NCBI GenBank assembly: GCA_046262415.1
Contig: JBHEMU010000080.1
Span: 1-16,548, forward strand
Source of the DNA: JACDAS01 sp046262415
Lineage (GTDB): Bacteria; Actinomycetota; Thermoleophilia; Gaiellales; Gaiellaceae
DNA length: 16,548 bases
Direction: 5' to 3'
Shown piece after piece: positions 6,925 to 14,451 of this stretch. The notes under the pieces were generated by a model that saw only the letters and a list, made by a program, of their open reading frames with translations, searched no databases and was not told where the DNA came from. Positions within the stretch are counted from its first letter, which is position 1. Each line of letters opens with the position of its first letter. The translations under genes were made by a program, and so were the position numbers.

Positions 6925-7869
6925 ATGAGATCTCGCCTGTGGCGGATCGTCCTTCTTCTTCCGACCCTGCTGCTGCTCGTCAGCGCGACGCTGACCGGCG
7001 CAGCGCCGGGCGGCGTTCAGACGCCGAGCCGGACCACCGACGAATGCACCCCGCCGGGGCTCGAGATCCTCACGGATCCGGCCGGTGACGCACTCGACAC
7101 GCTGGAATCCCACGACGTCACGAAGCTGTCGATCGGCGAGCCCGCCTTCGACCCCGCCGCCAGCAAGGTCGTGTTCACGCTCAAGGTGGTGAGCCTGGCG
7201 GATATTCCACCGCAAACGACGTGGCCGGTCGCGTTCGACGCGCCGGGAGACCCCGACCCCGCCGCCCCCTCGAGGTGGGTCGCAATGACGACGTCGCCGC
7301 CCTTCGGTACCGCCGTGACGCCGGCGTTCATCTACGGAGACGGTGGCGTCAGCGCCGCACTGGCCGACGGCACCCTCGATGCCGAGAGCAACTTCAACGC
7401 GGACGGGACGATCACGCTCGTCGCCTCGTACGACAAGATCGGCAACCCGACGGTGGGGGGGACGCTGGTCGGCTTCTTGACCAGGATCCGCGACGACGCG
7501 GTCGCAGTCTCGATCACGCCCGACAACATGCCGGACGACCTGGCGCCGGCGGGCAGCTACACCCTCGTCGGGAACTGCGGTCCGACCGCCGTCGAGCTGA
7601 CGAGCTTCCGGGCGAGGTCGGAGCAGGGGCGCGTGGCCGTCACCTGGCGGACGGCGTCCCAGGCCGGAGTCCTCGGCTTCAACCTGTGGCGGAGCGGAAC
7701 GAAGGTGAACCGCGCCCTCGTACCCGCGCGCGGAGGCCTCTCAGGCGCGAGCTACCGCTTCGTCGACCGCCGCGTCCAGCCGGGCAAGGCGTACACGTAC
7801 CGGCTCCAGCTCGTGCACCGGGACGGGGCGCGCTCGTGGCACGGCGCCGCGACGGTGCGAGCCCGGTAG
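6925..7869 (+). CDS. secreted beta-sandwich-like protein with shared Fn3-like C-terminal domain (array protein 1)
   Basis: A 314-residue protein with a signal peptide (residues 1 to about 27, MRSRLWR then a leucine-rich core). The body, about 40-218, starts LEILTDPAGDA and contains FTLKVVSL, PVAFDAPGD, then NADGTITLVASYDKIGNP. It resembles a beta-rich domain of unknown function that I associate with large secreted proteins of Chloroflexi and Acidobacteria. A single cysteine pair (C41, C218) brackets it and could form a disulfide closing the domain. Residues 221-314 (7585-7866) are the C-terminal domain shared by all five genes of the array: TAVELTSF, TWRTAS, GFNLWRS, KVNRALVPA, ASYRFVDR, YTYRLQ, then the end TVRAR. 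The start is set by the good Shine-Dalgarno (aaggag). No enzyme motif is recognised. Confidence 0.82.
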   Translation: MRSRLWRIVLLLPTLLLLVSATLTGAAPGGVQTPSRTTDECTPPGLEILTDPAGDALDTLESHDVTKLSIGEPAFDPAASKVVFTLKVVSLADIPPQTTWPVAFDAPGDPDPAAPSRWVAMTTSPPFGTAVTPAFIYGDGGVSAALADGTLDAESNFNADGTITLVASYDKIGNPTVGGTLVGFLTRIRDDAVAVSITPDNMPDDLAPAGSYTLVGNCGPTAVELTSFRARSEQGRVAVTWRTASQAGVLGFNLWRSGTKVNRALVPARGGLSGASYRFVDRRVQPGKAYTYRLQLVHRDGARSWHGAATVRAR

Positions 7870-7906
7870 GCCTCGCCGCACGACGTCGATCGTCGGCCTC
7901 ATTCGT

Positions 7907-7937
7907 CGCCGCAGCCGCGCTCGTCGCGGCTGCGGCG
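7907..7937 (+). terminator. 13-bp hairpin after array protein 1
   Basis: cgccgcagccgcg (7907-7919) pairs perfectly with cgcggctgcggcg (7925-7937) around a 5-nt loop, 38 nt past the stop codon. No T-run follows, so termination would be atypical; it is also a possible mRNA 3'-end stabiliser. Confidence 0.5.
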
Positions 7938-8077
7938 CGGCCGGCGCTTCGCTGACGCGAACGCACGGGGAGCCTTCGGCGAAACACGGAAAGTCCTGGC
8001 ACAATGCATGAACCGTCTATCGGGTCACGCGCCTACTGTGATCGATGGACTCGTATCGCATCTACTGGGGAGAGAGA

Positions 8078-11000
8078 ATGAAACTGTCGCTTTCGAAGGC
8101 CCTGCGCCTTCTCGTACCGCTCGGACTGATGCTCGTCCTCGGCGGGGTGCTCCTGCTGGCCTCGGGCGGGTCGGACCGGCCGGCCGCCGCCGCCGAGGAT
8201 TACCGCCGGGCCCTGCTCGCGCCGGGGCCGCAGGAGGCTGAGTCCCTCAGCAGCCTCGAGTCCTACTCGCACGCCCGCGCCACGTATCCGACCGGCAGGT
8301 TCGACGGGCGCTGGCTGCTGAAGGCCCGCCAGCAGGAGAAGCTCGTGCGCTCGGCCGTCCCGGCGGGGAACAAGACCTACAAGGCGCGGTCGGACGCTCC
8401 GCTCGAGCTCACCCCGAATGCATTCACGGCGCTCGGACCCGCGCCCCAGGTGAGCACGGGCTGCCAGCCGCCGTGCTTCACCTTCCCCGGTGGCGTCTCC
8501 GGCCGGGTCAACGCGATCGCGTTCGACCCGACCACGACGACTCCCGGCGCGCAGATCGCGTACATCGGCGTCGACGGCGGCGGCGTCTGGAAGACGACCA
8601 ACTGCTGCGACCCCGCGACGACGTTTACGCCGATCACCGACAAGCCGAACATCAACTCGACCTCGATCGACGACATCGTCGTCGGCGCCGACGGCAACAC
8701 GGTGTACGTCGCCACCGGCGACATCAGCTTCGGCTCGTTCGCCTTCGGCAGCTCGGGGATCCTCAAGAGCACGGACAAGGGCGCGACGTGGTCCGTGAAG
8801 GGCGAGGACGTCTTCACGCCCGTCTATCCCACGAACGCCGCGGGTGCCTATCCGCAGTACCAGGCGGTCACGAAGGTCGAGATCGACCCGAACAACGCGA
8901 ACACGATCGTCGCCGGCACGAAGACGGGCCTCTTCTTCTCCTACAACGCCGGCGACACCTGGTCCGGCCCGTGTCTCACGAACAGCTTCACGACCCAGCG
9001 TCAGGACATCACCGACACGGTGATCCTGGACGTCGGGGCGACCACGACCCTCTACGCGGCCGTGGGCGCCCGCGGCTTCCCCACGACGGTCCAGGCGAAC
9101 CTCGGCAAGAACGGGGCCAACGGCGTCTACAGGACGACGGTTCCCGCCACCAAGCCCCTGTCGAACGGCGGCTGCCCGGCGGTGGCCGACTGGACGGCGC
9201 TGACCGCCGGCTGGCCCGCGGGCACCGCGAGCGGTATCCCCTGCGATCCGCCGGTCGGCTCGACGACCGACTGCCCGGCCGGGTCGAACGAGCTCGGGCG
9301 CATCGAGTTCGGCGTCGCGCCGAGCACGGCGAACGACGCCGACAACGCCACGGTCACCATCTACGCGCAGGTCCAGGCGGTCGAGGTGCACACCCGCTGC
9401 GGTGCGTTGCAGATCCTGGGTGAGGGCACCGCCCGCGGCTGCTTCTACGGTCTCTTCCGGACGACCGACGGCACCACGTGGTCGCTGCGCATGGACCACA
9501 CGGACCTCAATCCGGAAACGAACCCCGTCGCCGGTCCCTGCGGCGAGGACACGCCGCAGAACTGGTACAACCAGGGCCTCGCGGTCGACCCGCTGAATCC
9601 GAACGTCCTGTTCATGGACAACATCGACATCTGGAAGTCGACGGACGGCGGCGCGAGCGCGACCGACATCTCCTGCGGCTACCACCTCGGGCTCAACCCG
9701 GTCGGCGCGCCCGTCCACGTCGACAACCACGCCCTCGCCTACGCACCCGGTGCCCACGGGCCCAACACCCTGCTCGCGGGCAACGACGGCGGCATCTACG
9801 TCTCCAACACCGCCGCCAGCGTGCCGGTCGCGACCCCGACCACCCTTACCAACCATCCGACGTTCACCCCGCTCAACCTCTCGATGAACACGATCGAGTT
9901 CTACTCCGGCGACATCAGCGCCAACTTCGCCAACTCGAGCGACCCGTTCATCGTCGCCGGGGCGCAGGACAACGGATCGTCCTACGCCCAGTTCACGAGG
10001 CCCGGCGCGCCGCCCGGTCCGACGCAGTGGTCGCAGCGGATCGGCGGCGACGGGATGTACGCGCGGATCGAGCCGAAGCTGGGCGACCGGGTCTACATGG
10101 AGAGCCAGACCGGCAACATGCAGCGCTCGACCACCGGCCCGGTCGGTCCCTACTCGGGGAACTCGGGCGGCTGGACGCAGGGAATCAGGTCCTTCGTGTT
10201 CCCGTATGAGATCGACAAGTTCGACTGCCAGACGTTCGCAGGCGTGGAGGAGTCGACCTGCACGCACATGATCGGCGGCGGGCGCGAGGTCTGGGAGACG
10301 ATCACGGGCGGTCTGAGCGGAAACCAGTGGCACAAGAACAGCCCCGACCTGACCAAGCCCGCCCACCCACTCGCCGACCGCTCGTTCATCAACCAGCTGG
10401 CCTACGCGTTCGGGGACAACAAGATCGCGATCGTGGGCACGAACGACGGCAACGTCCAGTACGGCTTCGGCCTCGGCCAGGGTCCCCCCGTCTTCCCGAT
10501 CACCACCCCGACGGCCACCTGGGTGAACGTGACCGGCCTCAACGCGGTGCTCCCGAACCGGCCGGTCCAGGACGTCGTCACCGGGATGAACCCGCTGAAG
10601 GGCTACGCCGCGATGGGCGGCTTCGACGAGAACACGCCGACGACCCCGGGCCACGTCTTCGAGGTGACCTGCACCGCCAACTGCGTCTCCTTCACGTGGG
10701 CGAACAAGAGCGGCAACCTGCCGAACATCCCGGTCAACGCGATCATGATCAACCCCAAGTTCCCGCAGCAGGTCTTCGCGGGCACCGACTGGGGCCTCTT
10801 CTTCACCAACGACGTCAACGTCGCGTCCCCGACCTGGTTCCGGTTCGACGCGGGCCTGCCGCACGTGATGATCTGGGACATGGCCGTCGACCGCGGCCCC
10901 GCCGCGACGCCGCTGGCCTCGACGACGCTCGCCGTCTTCACGCGGTCGCGCGGCGCCTACGCCTGGCCGCTCCCGGCGGGTCCGGTCGTGCCCACCGCCG

Positions 11001-11296
11001 CGAAGCTCGGCGCCTTCAGGGCGAAGGCGACCGGCAGGAGCGTCACGGTCAGCTGGAAGACCGCCTCCGAGGTCGACGTGATCGGCTTCAACGTGTGGCG
11101 CCACGGCCCCGGCAAGCAGGCCGCGAAGGTGAACCGCTCCCTGATCGCGGCGAAGGCCCTGGGACGCGCGACCGGTGCCGCCTACCGGGTCGTCCAGCGC
11201 GTGACCAGGCCCGGCACCTACACGTACCGGCTCCAGGCCGTCGACGGAGCCGGCAAGCGCACCTGGGTGACGAGCAGGACGGTGCGCGTCCGGTAG
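8078..11296 (+). CDS. secreted VPS10/BNR-type Asp-box beta-propeller protein with shared C-terminal domain (array protein 2)
   Basis: A 1072-residue exported protein starting MKLSLSKALRLLVP with a clear signal helix (residues 1 to about 30). The ATG at 8078 is preferred over an in-frame ATG at 8045 because ggggagag lies just before 8078 and the extra residues before the signal helix look unlike a leader. A propeptide-like stretch (about 35-110) precedes the propeller, which has VNAIAFDP, IAYIGVDGGGVWKTT and Asp-box motifs STDKGATW (231), SYNAGDTW (288), TTDGTTW (462) and a degenerate STDGGAS (521). The family (VPS10/sortilin, GH74-like and related BNR propellers) covers carbohydrate-active enzymes and ligand-binding domains; no catalytic residue set could be assigned. 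Residues 973-1072 (10994-11293) are the shared C-terminal domain (SVTVSWKTASEVD, GFNVWR, KVNRSLI, YTYRLQ, end VRVR). Confidence 0.82.
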   Translation: MKLSLSKALRLLVPLGLMLVLGGVLLLASGGSDRPAAAAEDYRRALLAPGPQEAESLSSLESYSHARATYPTGRFDGRWLLKARQQEKLVRSAVPAGNKTYKARSDAPLELTPNAFTALGPAPQVSTGCQPPCFTFPGGVSGRVNAIAFDPTTTTPGAQIAYIGVDGGGVWKTTNCCDPATTFTPITDKPNINSTSIDDIVVGADGNTVYVATGDISFGSFAFGSSGILKSTDKGATWSVKGEDVFTPVYPTNAAGAYPQYQAVTKVEIDPNNANTIVAGTKTGLFFSYNAGDTWSGPCLTNSFTTQRQDITDTVILDVGATTTLYAAVGARGFPTTVQANLGKNGANGVYRTTVPATKPLSNGGCPAVADWTALTAGWPAGTASGIPCDPPVGSTTDCPAGSNELGRIEFGVAPSTANDADNATVTIYAQVQAVEVHTRCGALQILGEGTARGCFYGLFRTTDGTTWSLRMDHTDLNPETNPVAGPCGEDTPQNWYNQGLAVDPLNPNVLFMDNIDIWKSTDGGASATDISCGYHLGLNPVGAPVHVDNHALAYAPGAHGPNTLLAGNDGGIYVSNTAASVPVATPTTLTNHPTFTPLNLSMNTIEFYSGDISANFANSSDPFIVAGAQDNGSSYAQFTRPGAPPGPTQWSQRIGGDGMYARIEPKLGDRVYMESQTGNMQRSTTGPVGPYSGNSGGWTQGIRSFVFPYEIDKFDCQTFAGVEESTCTHMIGGGREVWETITGGLSGNQWHKNSPDLTKPAHPLADRSFINQLAYAFGDNKIAIVGTNDGNVQYGFGLGQGPPVFPITTPTATWVNVTGLNAVLPNRPVQDVVTGMNPLKGYAAMGGFDENTPTTPGHVFEVTCTANCVSFTWANKSGNLPNIPVNAIMINPKFPQQVFAGTDWGLFFTNDVNVASPTWFRFDAGLPHVMIWDMAVDRGPAATPLASTTLAVFTRSRGAYAWPLPAGPVVPTAAKLGAFRAKATGRSVTVSWKTASEVDVIGFNVWRHGPGKQAAKVNRSLIAAKALGRATGAAYRVVQRVTRPGTYTYRLQAVDGAGKRTWVTSRTVRVR

Positions 11297-11312
11297 CGAC
11301 GGACGAACGACG

Positions 11313-11363
11313 CCCGGCTGCGGCGATCCCTCGCGGGGTGGCCGCAGCCGGGTTTCACTCTTT
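11313..11363 (+). terminator. intrinsic terminator after array protein 2
   Basis: cccggctgcggc (11313-11324) pairs perfectly with gccgcagccggg (11341-11352); the 16-nt loop contains its own ccc/ggg mini-stem. The stem is followed by tttcactcttt, a broken T-rich tract. It starts 16 nt past the stop codon. A good rho-independent terminator for a GC-rich genome. Confidence 0.75.
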
Positions 11364-11385
11364 CGGCCCGGGGTACACGGTGGGT

Positions 11386-11415
11386 GCACGGCACCCGGCA
11401 ACCACGGTGCCGTGC
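11386..11415 (+). promoter_or_regulatory. 10-bp hairpin in the leader region of array protein 3
   Basis: gcacggcacc (11386-11395) and ggtgccgtgc (11406-11415) form a perfect stem with a 10-nt loop. It lies beyond the terminator of gene 2 and about 135 nt before the ATG of gene 3. It may be a second terminator, an operator or a leader structure; no T-run follows. The rest of the gap up to 11549 shows only a Shine-Dalgarno (aaaggag, 11531-11537). Confidence 0.35.
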
Positions 11416-11549
11416 CCGAAGCCCTGAGACCAGAGAAGACACGAAGGCGATTGCTCCGCGATCGACGCTCCACACGGCCCGCGCAGGGCCGATCGCGTCC
11501 ACCGGTGAGCGATCCGCCTCAACCGAGGGGAAAGGAGAACGAGCGCACC

Positions 11550-12512
11550 ATGCGAGCCAAGCGATTTCTCAAGCAGGTCGTCACCGTCGCCGCCGGACTG
11601 GCCGTCGTGGTCATGGTCGGGGCCGCCACGCCGCGCGCGGTCCAGGCCCAGCCCTCCGCCCAGCTCTTCTTCGACAACATGGAGAACGGCGTCAACGGCT
11701 GGACGACCGCGTTCGAGGGCTGCCCCGCCACGATGACGGCGTCCGAATGGCACCAGGTTGAGGGCGACAGCCACAGCCCGACGCACTCCTGGACGAACAG
11801 CCCGTACGCCGAGGCCGGATCGGGCAACTGCCTCAACCACCTGATCTCGCCTTCGATCGCCACGCTGGCGTTGGACCCCAGCATCTACCTCGCCTTCTGG
11901 GAGCACCACTTCACCGAAGGGGGGTCGGTTTGCAACCCCCCCGGCAACACGCCGCCGTGCGACTTCGGTCAGGTGTATATCAGCGACGACGACGGGGCGA
12001 CTTACACCCTCGCCCACGACGTGAACACCCGCTTCGAGGAAGGGACTGCAGGCGCTCCCTACGTCCAGCGCACGTTCCCGCTGGAGGGGCTCTTCACGCC
12101 CGGCAACACGATCCGGATCCGGTTCACGTTCAGCTCCGACGCCCTCCTGGCGTTTCCGCTGGGCGGCTGGTGGATCGACGACGTCGAGGTGAACACGGAC
12201 AACCCGACCGTGGCGACGTTGACCTCGTTCACCGCCAAGGCGGCGCGGAGGAGCGTCCAGCTCTCGTGGCGCACGGCGGCGGAGCTCGACGTGCTCGGCT
12301 TCGACGTCTGGCGCTCGGCCGGCGGCAAGACCGTCAAGGTGAACCGGAGCCTCGTGCCCGCCAAGGCGATCGCGCGCGCCGGCGGCGCGGCCTACCGGCT
12401 CGTCGATCGCAACCTGCGGCCCGGCGTCGCCTACACGTACCGGCTCCAGGTGATCGGGCAGGACGGCACGCGTGCCTGGCAGGCCACCAGGAAGGTGCGC
12501 GTCCCGCGGTGA
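11550..12512 (+). CDS. secreted jelly-roll ('choice-of-anchor J'-like) protein with shared C-terminal domain (array protein 3)
   Basis: A 320-residue exported protein. The start at 11550 is preferred over an upstream in-frame ATG (11412) because it follows aaaggag by 12 nt and begins directly with a signal peptide (MRAKRFLKQ, hydrophobic core, AVQA cleavage near residue 33). The body (34 to about 215) reads FFDNMENGVNGW, SPTHSWTNSPY, LNHLISPSIATL, LAFWEHHF, GQVYISDDDGATY and GGWWIDDVEV. This is the pattern of the beta-sandwich domain known from choice-of-anchor J proteins and the C-terminal part of immune-inhibitor-A-type peptidases, usually a binding rather than a catalytic fold. Residues 220-320 (12207-12509) are the shared C-terminal domain (LSWRTAAELDVLGFDVWRS, KVNRSLVPAK, YRLVDRNLRPG, end VRVPR). 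No peptidase domain is present. Confidence 0.82.
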   Translation: MRAKRFLKQVVTVAAGLAVVVMVGAATPRAVQAQPSAQLFFDNMENGVNGWTTAFEGCPATMTASEWHQVEGDSHSPTHSWTNSPYAEAGSGNCLNHLISPSIATLALDPSIYLAFWEHHFTEGGSVCNPPGNTPPCDFGQVYISDDDGATYTLAHDVNTRFEEGTAGAPYVQRTFPLEGLFTPGNTIRIRFTFSSDALLAFPLGGWWIDDVEVNTDNPTVATLTSFTAKAARRSVQLSWRTAAELDVLGFDVWRSAGGKTVKVNRSLVPAKAIARAGGAAYRLVDRNLRPGVAYTYRLQVIGQDGTRAWQATRKVRVPR

Positions 12513-12528
12513 CCACGACGGGACTACC

Positions 12529-12550
12529 GGGGGCGGCGCCCGCCGCCCCC
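12529..12550 (+). terminator. GC hairpin after array protein 3
   Basis: gggggcggcg (12529-12538) pairs with cgccgccccc (12541-12550), realistically a 9-bp stem with a 4-nt loop, 17 nt past the stop codon. No T-run follows. It is the only structure in the 72-nt gap before gene 4 and may attenuate read-through. Confidence 0.5.
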
Positions 12551-12584
12551 GTCCTGAAACGACGAGACACGGAGAGAGGCGACG

Positions 12585-14279
12585 ATGAGCAGACTCGGGA
12601 TCCGCCTGCCGCTCCTGCTGGTGCTCGCGCTCGGTCTGCTCGGCAGCGGCGCCACGCCCGTCGGCGCCCACGACGCGCTCCACGCCGGCGACCAGGCAGG
12701 CATGGGCTCCTGGGGGCACCAGAATGCCTTCATGGAGAGCCTCACGCCCGCGAAGCGCCTGACGACGTCGGCGCGGGTCGACTGCGAGAACGGGATGGCC
12801 GGCGTGTTTCCCTGCAAGAACGTCGACCTGCTCGCCCACCTGCAGACGAACAGCGCCGCCGGCATCACCGGCAGCGACATCGAGGGGTGGACCGATCAGA
12901 GCACCGGCAAGGAGTGGGCGATCCAGGGCCATTCGGACGCGACGACGTTCATCGACCTGAGCAACCCGGAGGTGCCGCTCGTCTTCGGCACGCTCCTGCC
13001 CGCCGTGCCGGGCGTCCTCTGGCGCGAGCTCGAGGTCTTCGACAACCACGTCTACATCGTCCAGGACCTCACCGGGGCCGGGCTCCAGATCTTCGACCTG
13101 ACCAAGCTCCGTAGCGCCGTCCCCGGCGTCGTCTACGGCCCCCTCGACTACACCAGGGACACCTCGTTCGGCAGGGCGCACACGATCACGATCAACCAGG
13201 ACACCGGCTTCGCCTACGTCCAGGGGAGCACCACGTGCAACGCCGGGCCGCGCATGTTCGACCTGAACGTGAATCCGAAGGCGCCCGTGTTCGTCGGCTG
13301 CGTGGGCATGGACGGCTACACGCACGACAGCCAGTGCGTCGTGTACCACGGGCCCGACACGACCTACACGGGTCGCGAGATCTGCGCGCTGTACAACGAG
13401 GACACCCTGACGATGGTCGACGTGACCGACAAGGCCGCGCCGGTGATGCTGTCGCGCAACTGCTACTCCACCGCTCCCGCGACCGGCAAGTACACCCACC
13501 AGGGCTGGTTCACGGGGGACCACCGGTACATCCTCATGGACGACGAGCTCGACGAGGACGGGAGCGCGGCCGTGTTCACCACGACCTACCTCTGGGACGT
13601 GGCCGACCTGGACGACCCGGTCACCGACTGCATCCCCGCGAACTCGAACGACACGACGGGCCCCCGCTTCATGCCGCCGTACCGCCACGCGACGAAGTGC
13701 ACCGACCACAACCAGTTCATCGTCGGGAGGTTCTCCTACCAGAGCAACTACGCCTGCGGACTGCGGGTCATGGACACCAGCAGGGTCAGCGAGGGGAAGC
13801 TGAGCGAGGTCGCGTACTTCGACACCTCCCCGGCCCACGACTTCATCGCCGGCGCCTCGGACGGAGGCGACCTCGACGGCGACTGGGCCAACTACCCGTA
13901 CTACAAGAGCGGGATCGTCGTCACCAGCAACATCTCCAAGGGGCTGTTCGTGCTCAAGCCGAAAATGAGCCCCACCGCCGTGGACGTCCTGTCCTTCCGC
14001 GCCAGGGCGGCCGGCCGCAGCGTCACGCTCACCTGGCGCACGGGCGCGGAGCTCGACACGGTCGGCTTCGACGTCCGGCGCTCGGGCGCCGGCAGGTCCG
14101 TGAAGGTCAACCGGACCCTCGTGCCCGCCAAGGGCCTCGCCCGCGCAGGCGGGGCCGCCTACCGGCTCGTCGATCGGAACCTGCGGCCCGGAGCCGCCTA
14201 CGGCTACCGGCTCCAGGCCGTCACCAAGGACGGCACGCGCGTCTGGCAGGCGAGCACGAAGGTGCGCGTCCGGCGGTAA
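12585..14279 (+). CDS. secreted choice-of-anchor B (LVIVD-repeat) propeller protein with shared C-terminal domain (array protein 4)
   Basis: A 564-residue exported protein; signal peptide residues 1 to about 28 (ends VGAHDA). The ATG at 12585 follows ggagagagg. Residues about 77-460 match the choice-of-anchor B domain closely: CKNVDLLAHL (77-86), DIEGWTDQSTGKEWAIQG (98-115), TTFIDLSNPE (120-129), WRELEVFDNHVYIV (146-159), AHTITINQDTG (198-208), GYTHDSQCVVYHGPD (244-258), MVDVTDKAAPVMLSR (277-291), YTHQGWFT (303-310), DDELDE (319-324), TTTYLWDVADLDDP, YQSNYACGLRVMDTS and the final SGIVVTSN then GLFVLKP. The family is named because this domain is followed by many different C-terminal sorting signals. 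Here the place of the anchor is taken by the shared Fn3-like domain, residues 464-564 (13974-14276), ending VRVRR. Biochemical role of the family is unknown to me. Confidence 0.88.
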   Translation: MSRLGIRLPLLLVLALGLLGSGATPVGAHDALHAGDQAGMGSWGHQNAFMESLTPAKRLTTSARVDCENGMAGVFPCKNVDLLAHLQTNSAAGITGSDIEGWTDQSTGKEWAIQGHSDATTFIDLSNPEVPLVFGTLLPAVPGVLWRELEVFDNHVYIVQDLTGAGLQIFDLTKLRSAVPGVVYGPLDYTRDTSFGRAHTITINQDTGFAYVQGSTTCNAGPRMFDLNVNPKAPVFVGCVGMDGYTHDSQCVVYHGPDTTYTGREICALYNEDTLTMVDVTDKAAPVMLSRNCYSTAPATGKYTHQGWFTGDHRYILMDDELDEDGSAAVFTTTYLWDVADLDDPVTDCIPANSNDTTGPRFMPPYRHATKCTDHNQFIVGRFSYQSNYACGLRVMDTSRVSEGKLSEVAYFDTSPAHDFIAGASDGGDLDGDWANYPYYKSGIVVTSNISKGLFVLKPKMSPTAVDVLSFRARAAGRSVTLTWRTGAELDTVGFDVRRSGAGRSVKVNRTLVPAKGLARAGGAAYRLVDRNLRPGAAYGYRLQAVTKDGTRVWQASTKVRVRR

Positions 14280-14282
14280 CGG

Positions 14283-14336
14283 GCCGACGGCACCCGGGTC
14301 TGGCGCGGCACGACGCGCGTCGCGGGCCGCAGCCAG
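14283..14336 (+). pseudogene. vestige of an extra copy of the shared C-terminal domain
   Basis: In the same frame, straight after the stop codon of gene 4, the sequence encodes ADGTRVWRGTTRVAGRSQ. It matches the end of gene 4's own domain (KDGTRVWQASTKVRV) at DGTRVW, T and V, with conservative R/K changes. It has no start codon or upstream domain. It looks like the leftover tail of a deleted or recombined neighbouring cassette. Confidence 0.65.
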
Positions 14337-14451
14337 CCCGACCCTCGCAGGCGTTGTTTGCTCGGGCGCCGTCGCGGGAATAGGGGCGTTCAACTGGCTA
14401 CTGCCGAGCCCGCGTGGCCTTCGCGCTGCGCCTGAGGAAGGAGAGAACCCG

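Noticed and set aside
4631..6928. 765-codon open frame on the plus strand opposite the glycosidase-like gene
   Set aside because: Low-complexity Arg/Gly/Glu product with no family features; the minus strand has signal peptide and barrel motifs.
8045..8077. Upstream in-frame ATG for array protein 2
   Set aside because: It would put 11 residues before the signal helix, and the better Shine-Dalgarno lies before 8078.
11382..11417. Leader hairpin before array protein 3 as a riboswitch
   Set aside because: Only a simple 10-bp stem is visible; no aptamer core I know is recognisable around it.
8033..11473. 1146-codon open frame on the minus strand opposite array protein 2
   Set aside because: Composition is Arg/Gly/Val/Asp-rich shadow sequence from the opposite strand of a high-GC gene; no domain or signal peptide, while the plus strand encodes a clear propeller protein.
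11412..11549. Upstream in-frame ATG for array protein 3
   Set aside because: The added 46 residues are Arg/Pro-rich and precede a proper signal peptide; the Shine-Dalgarno fits the ATG at 11550.
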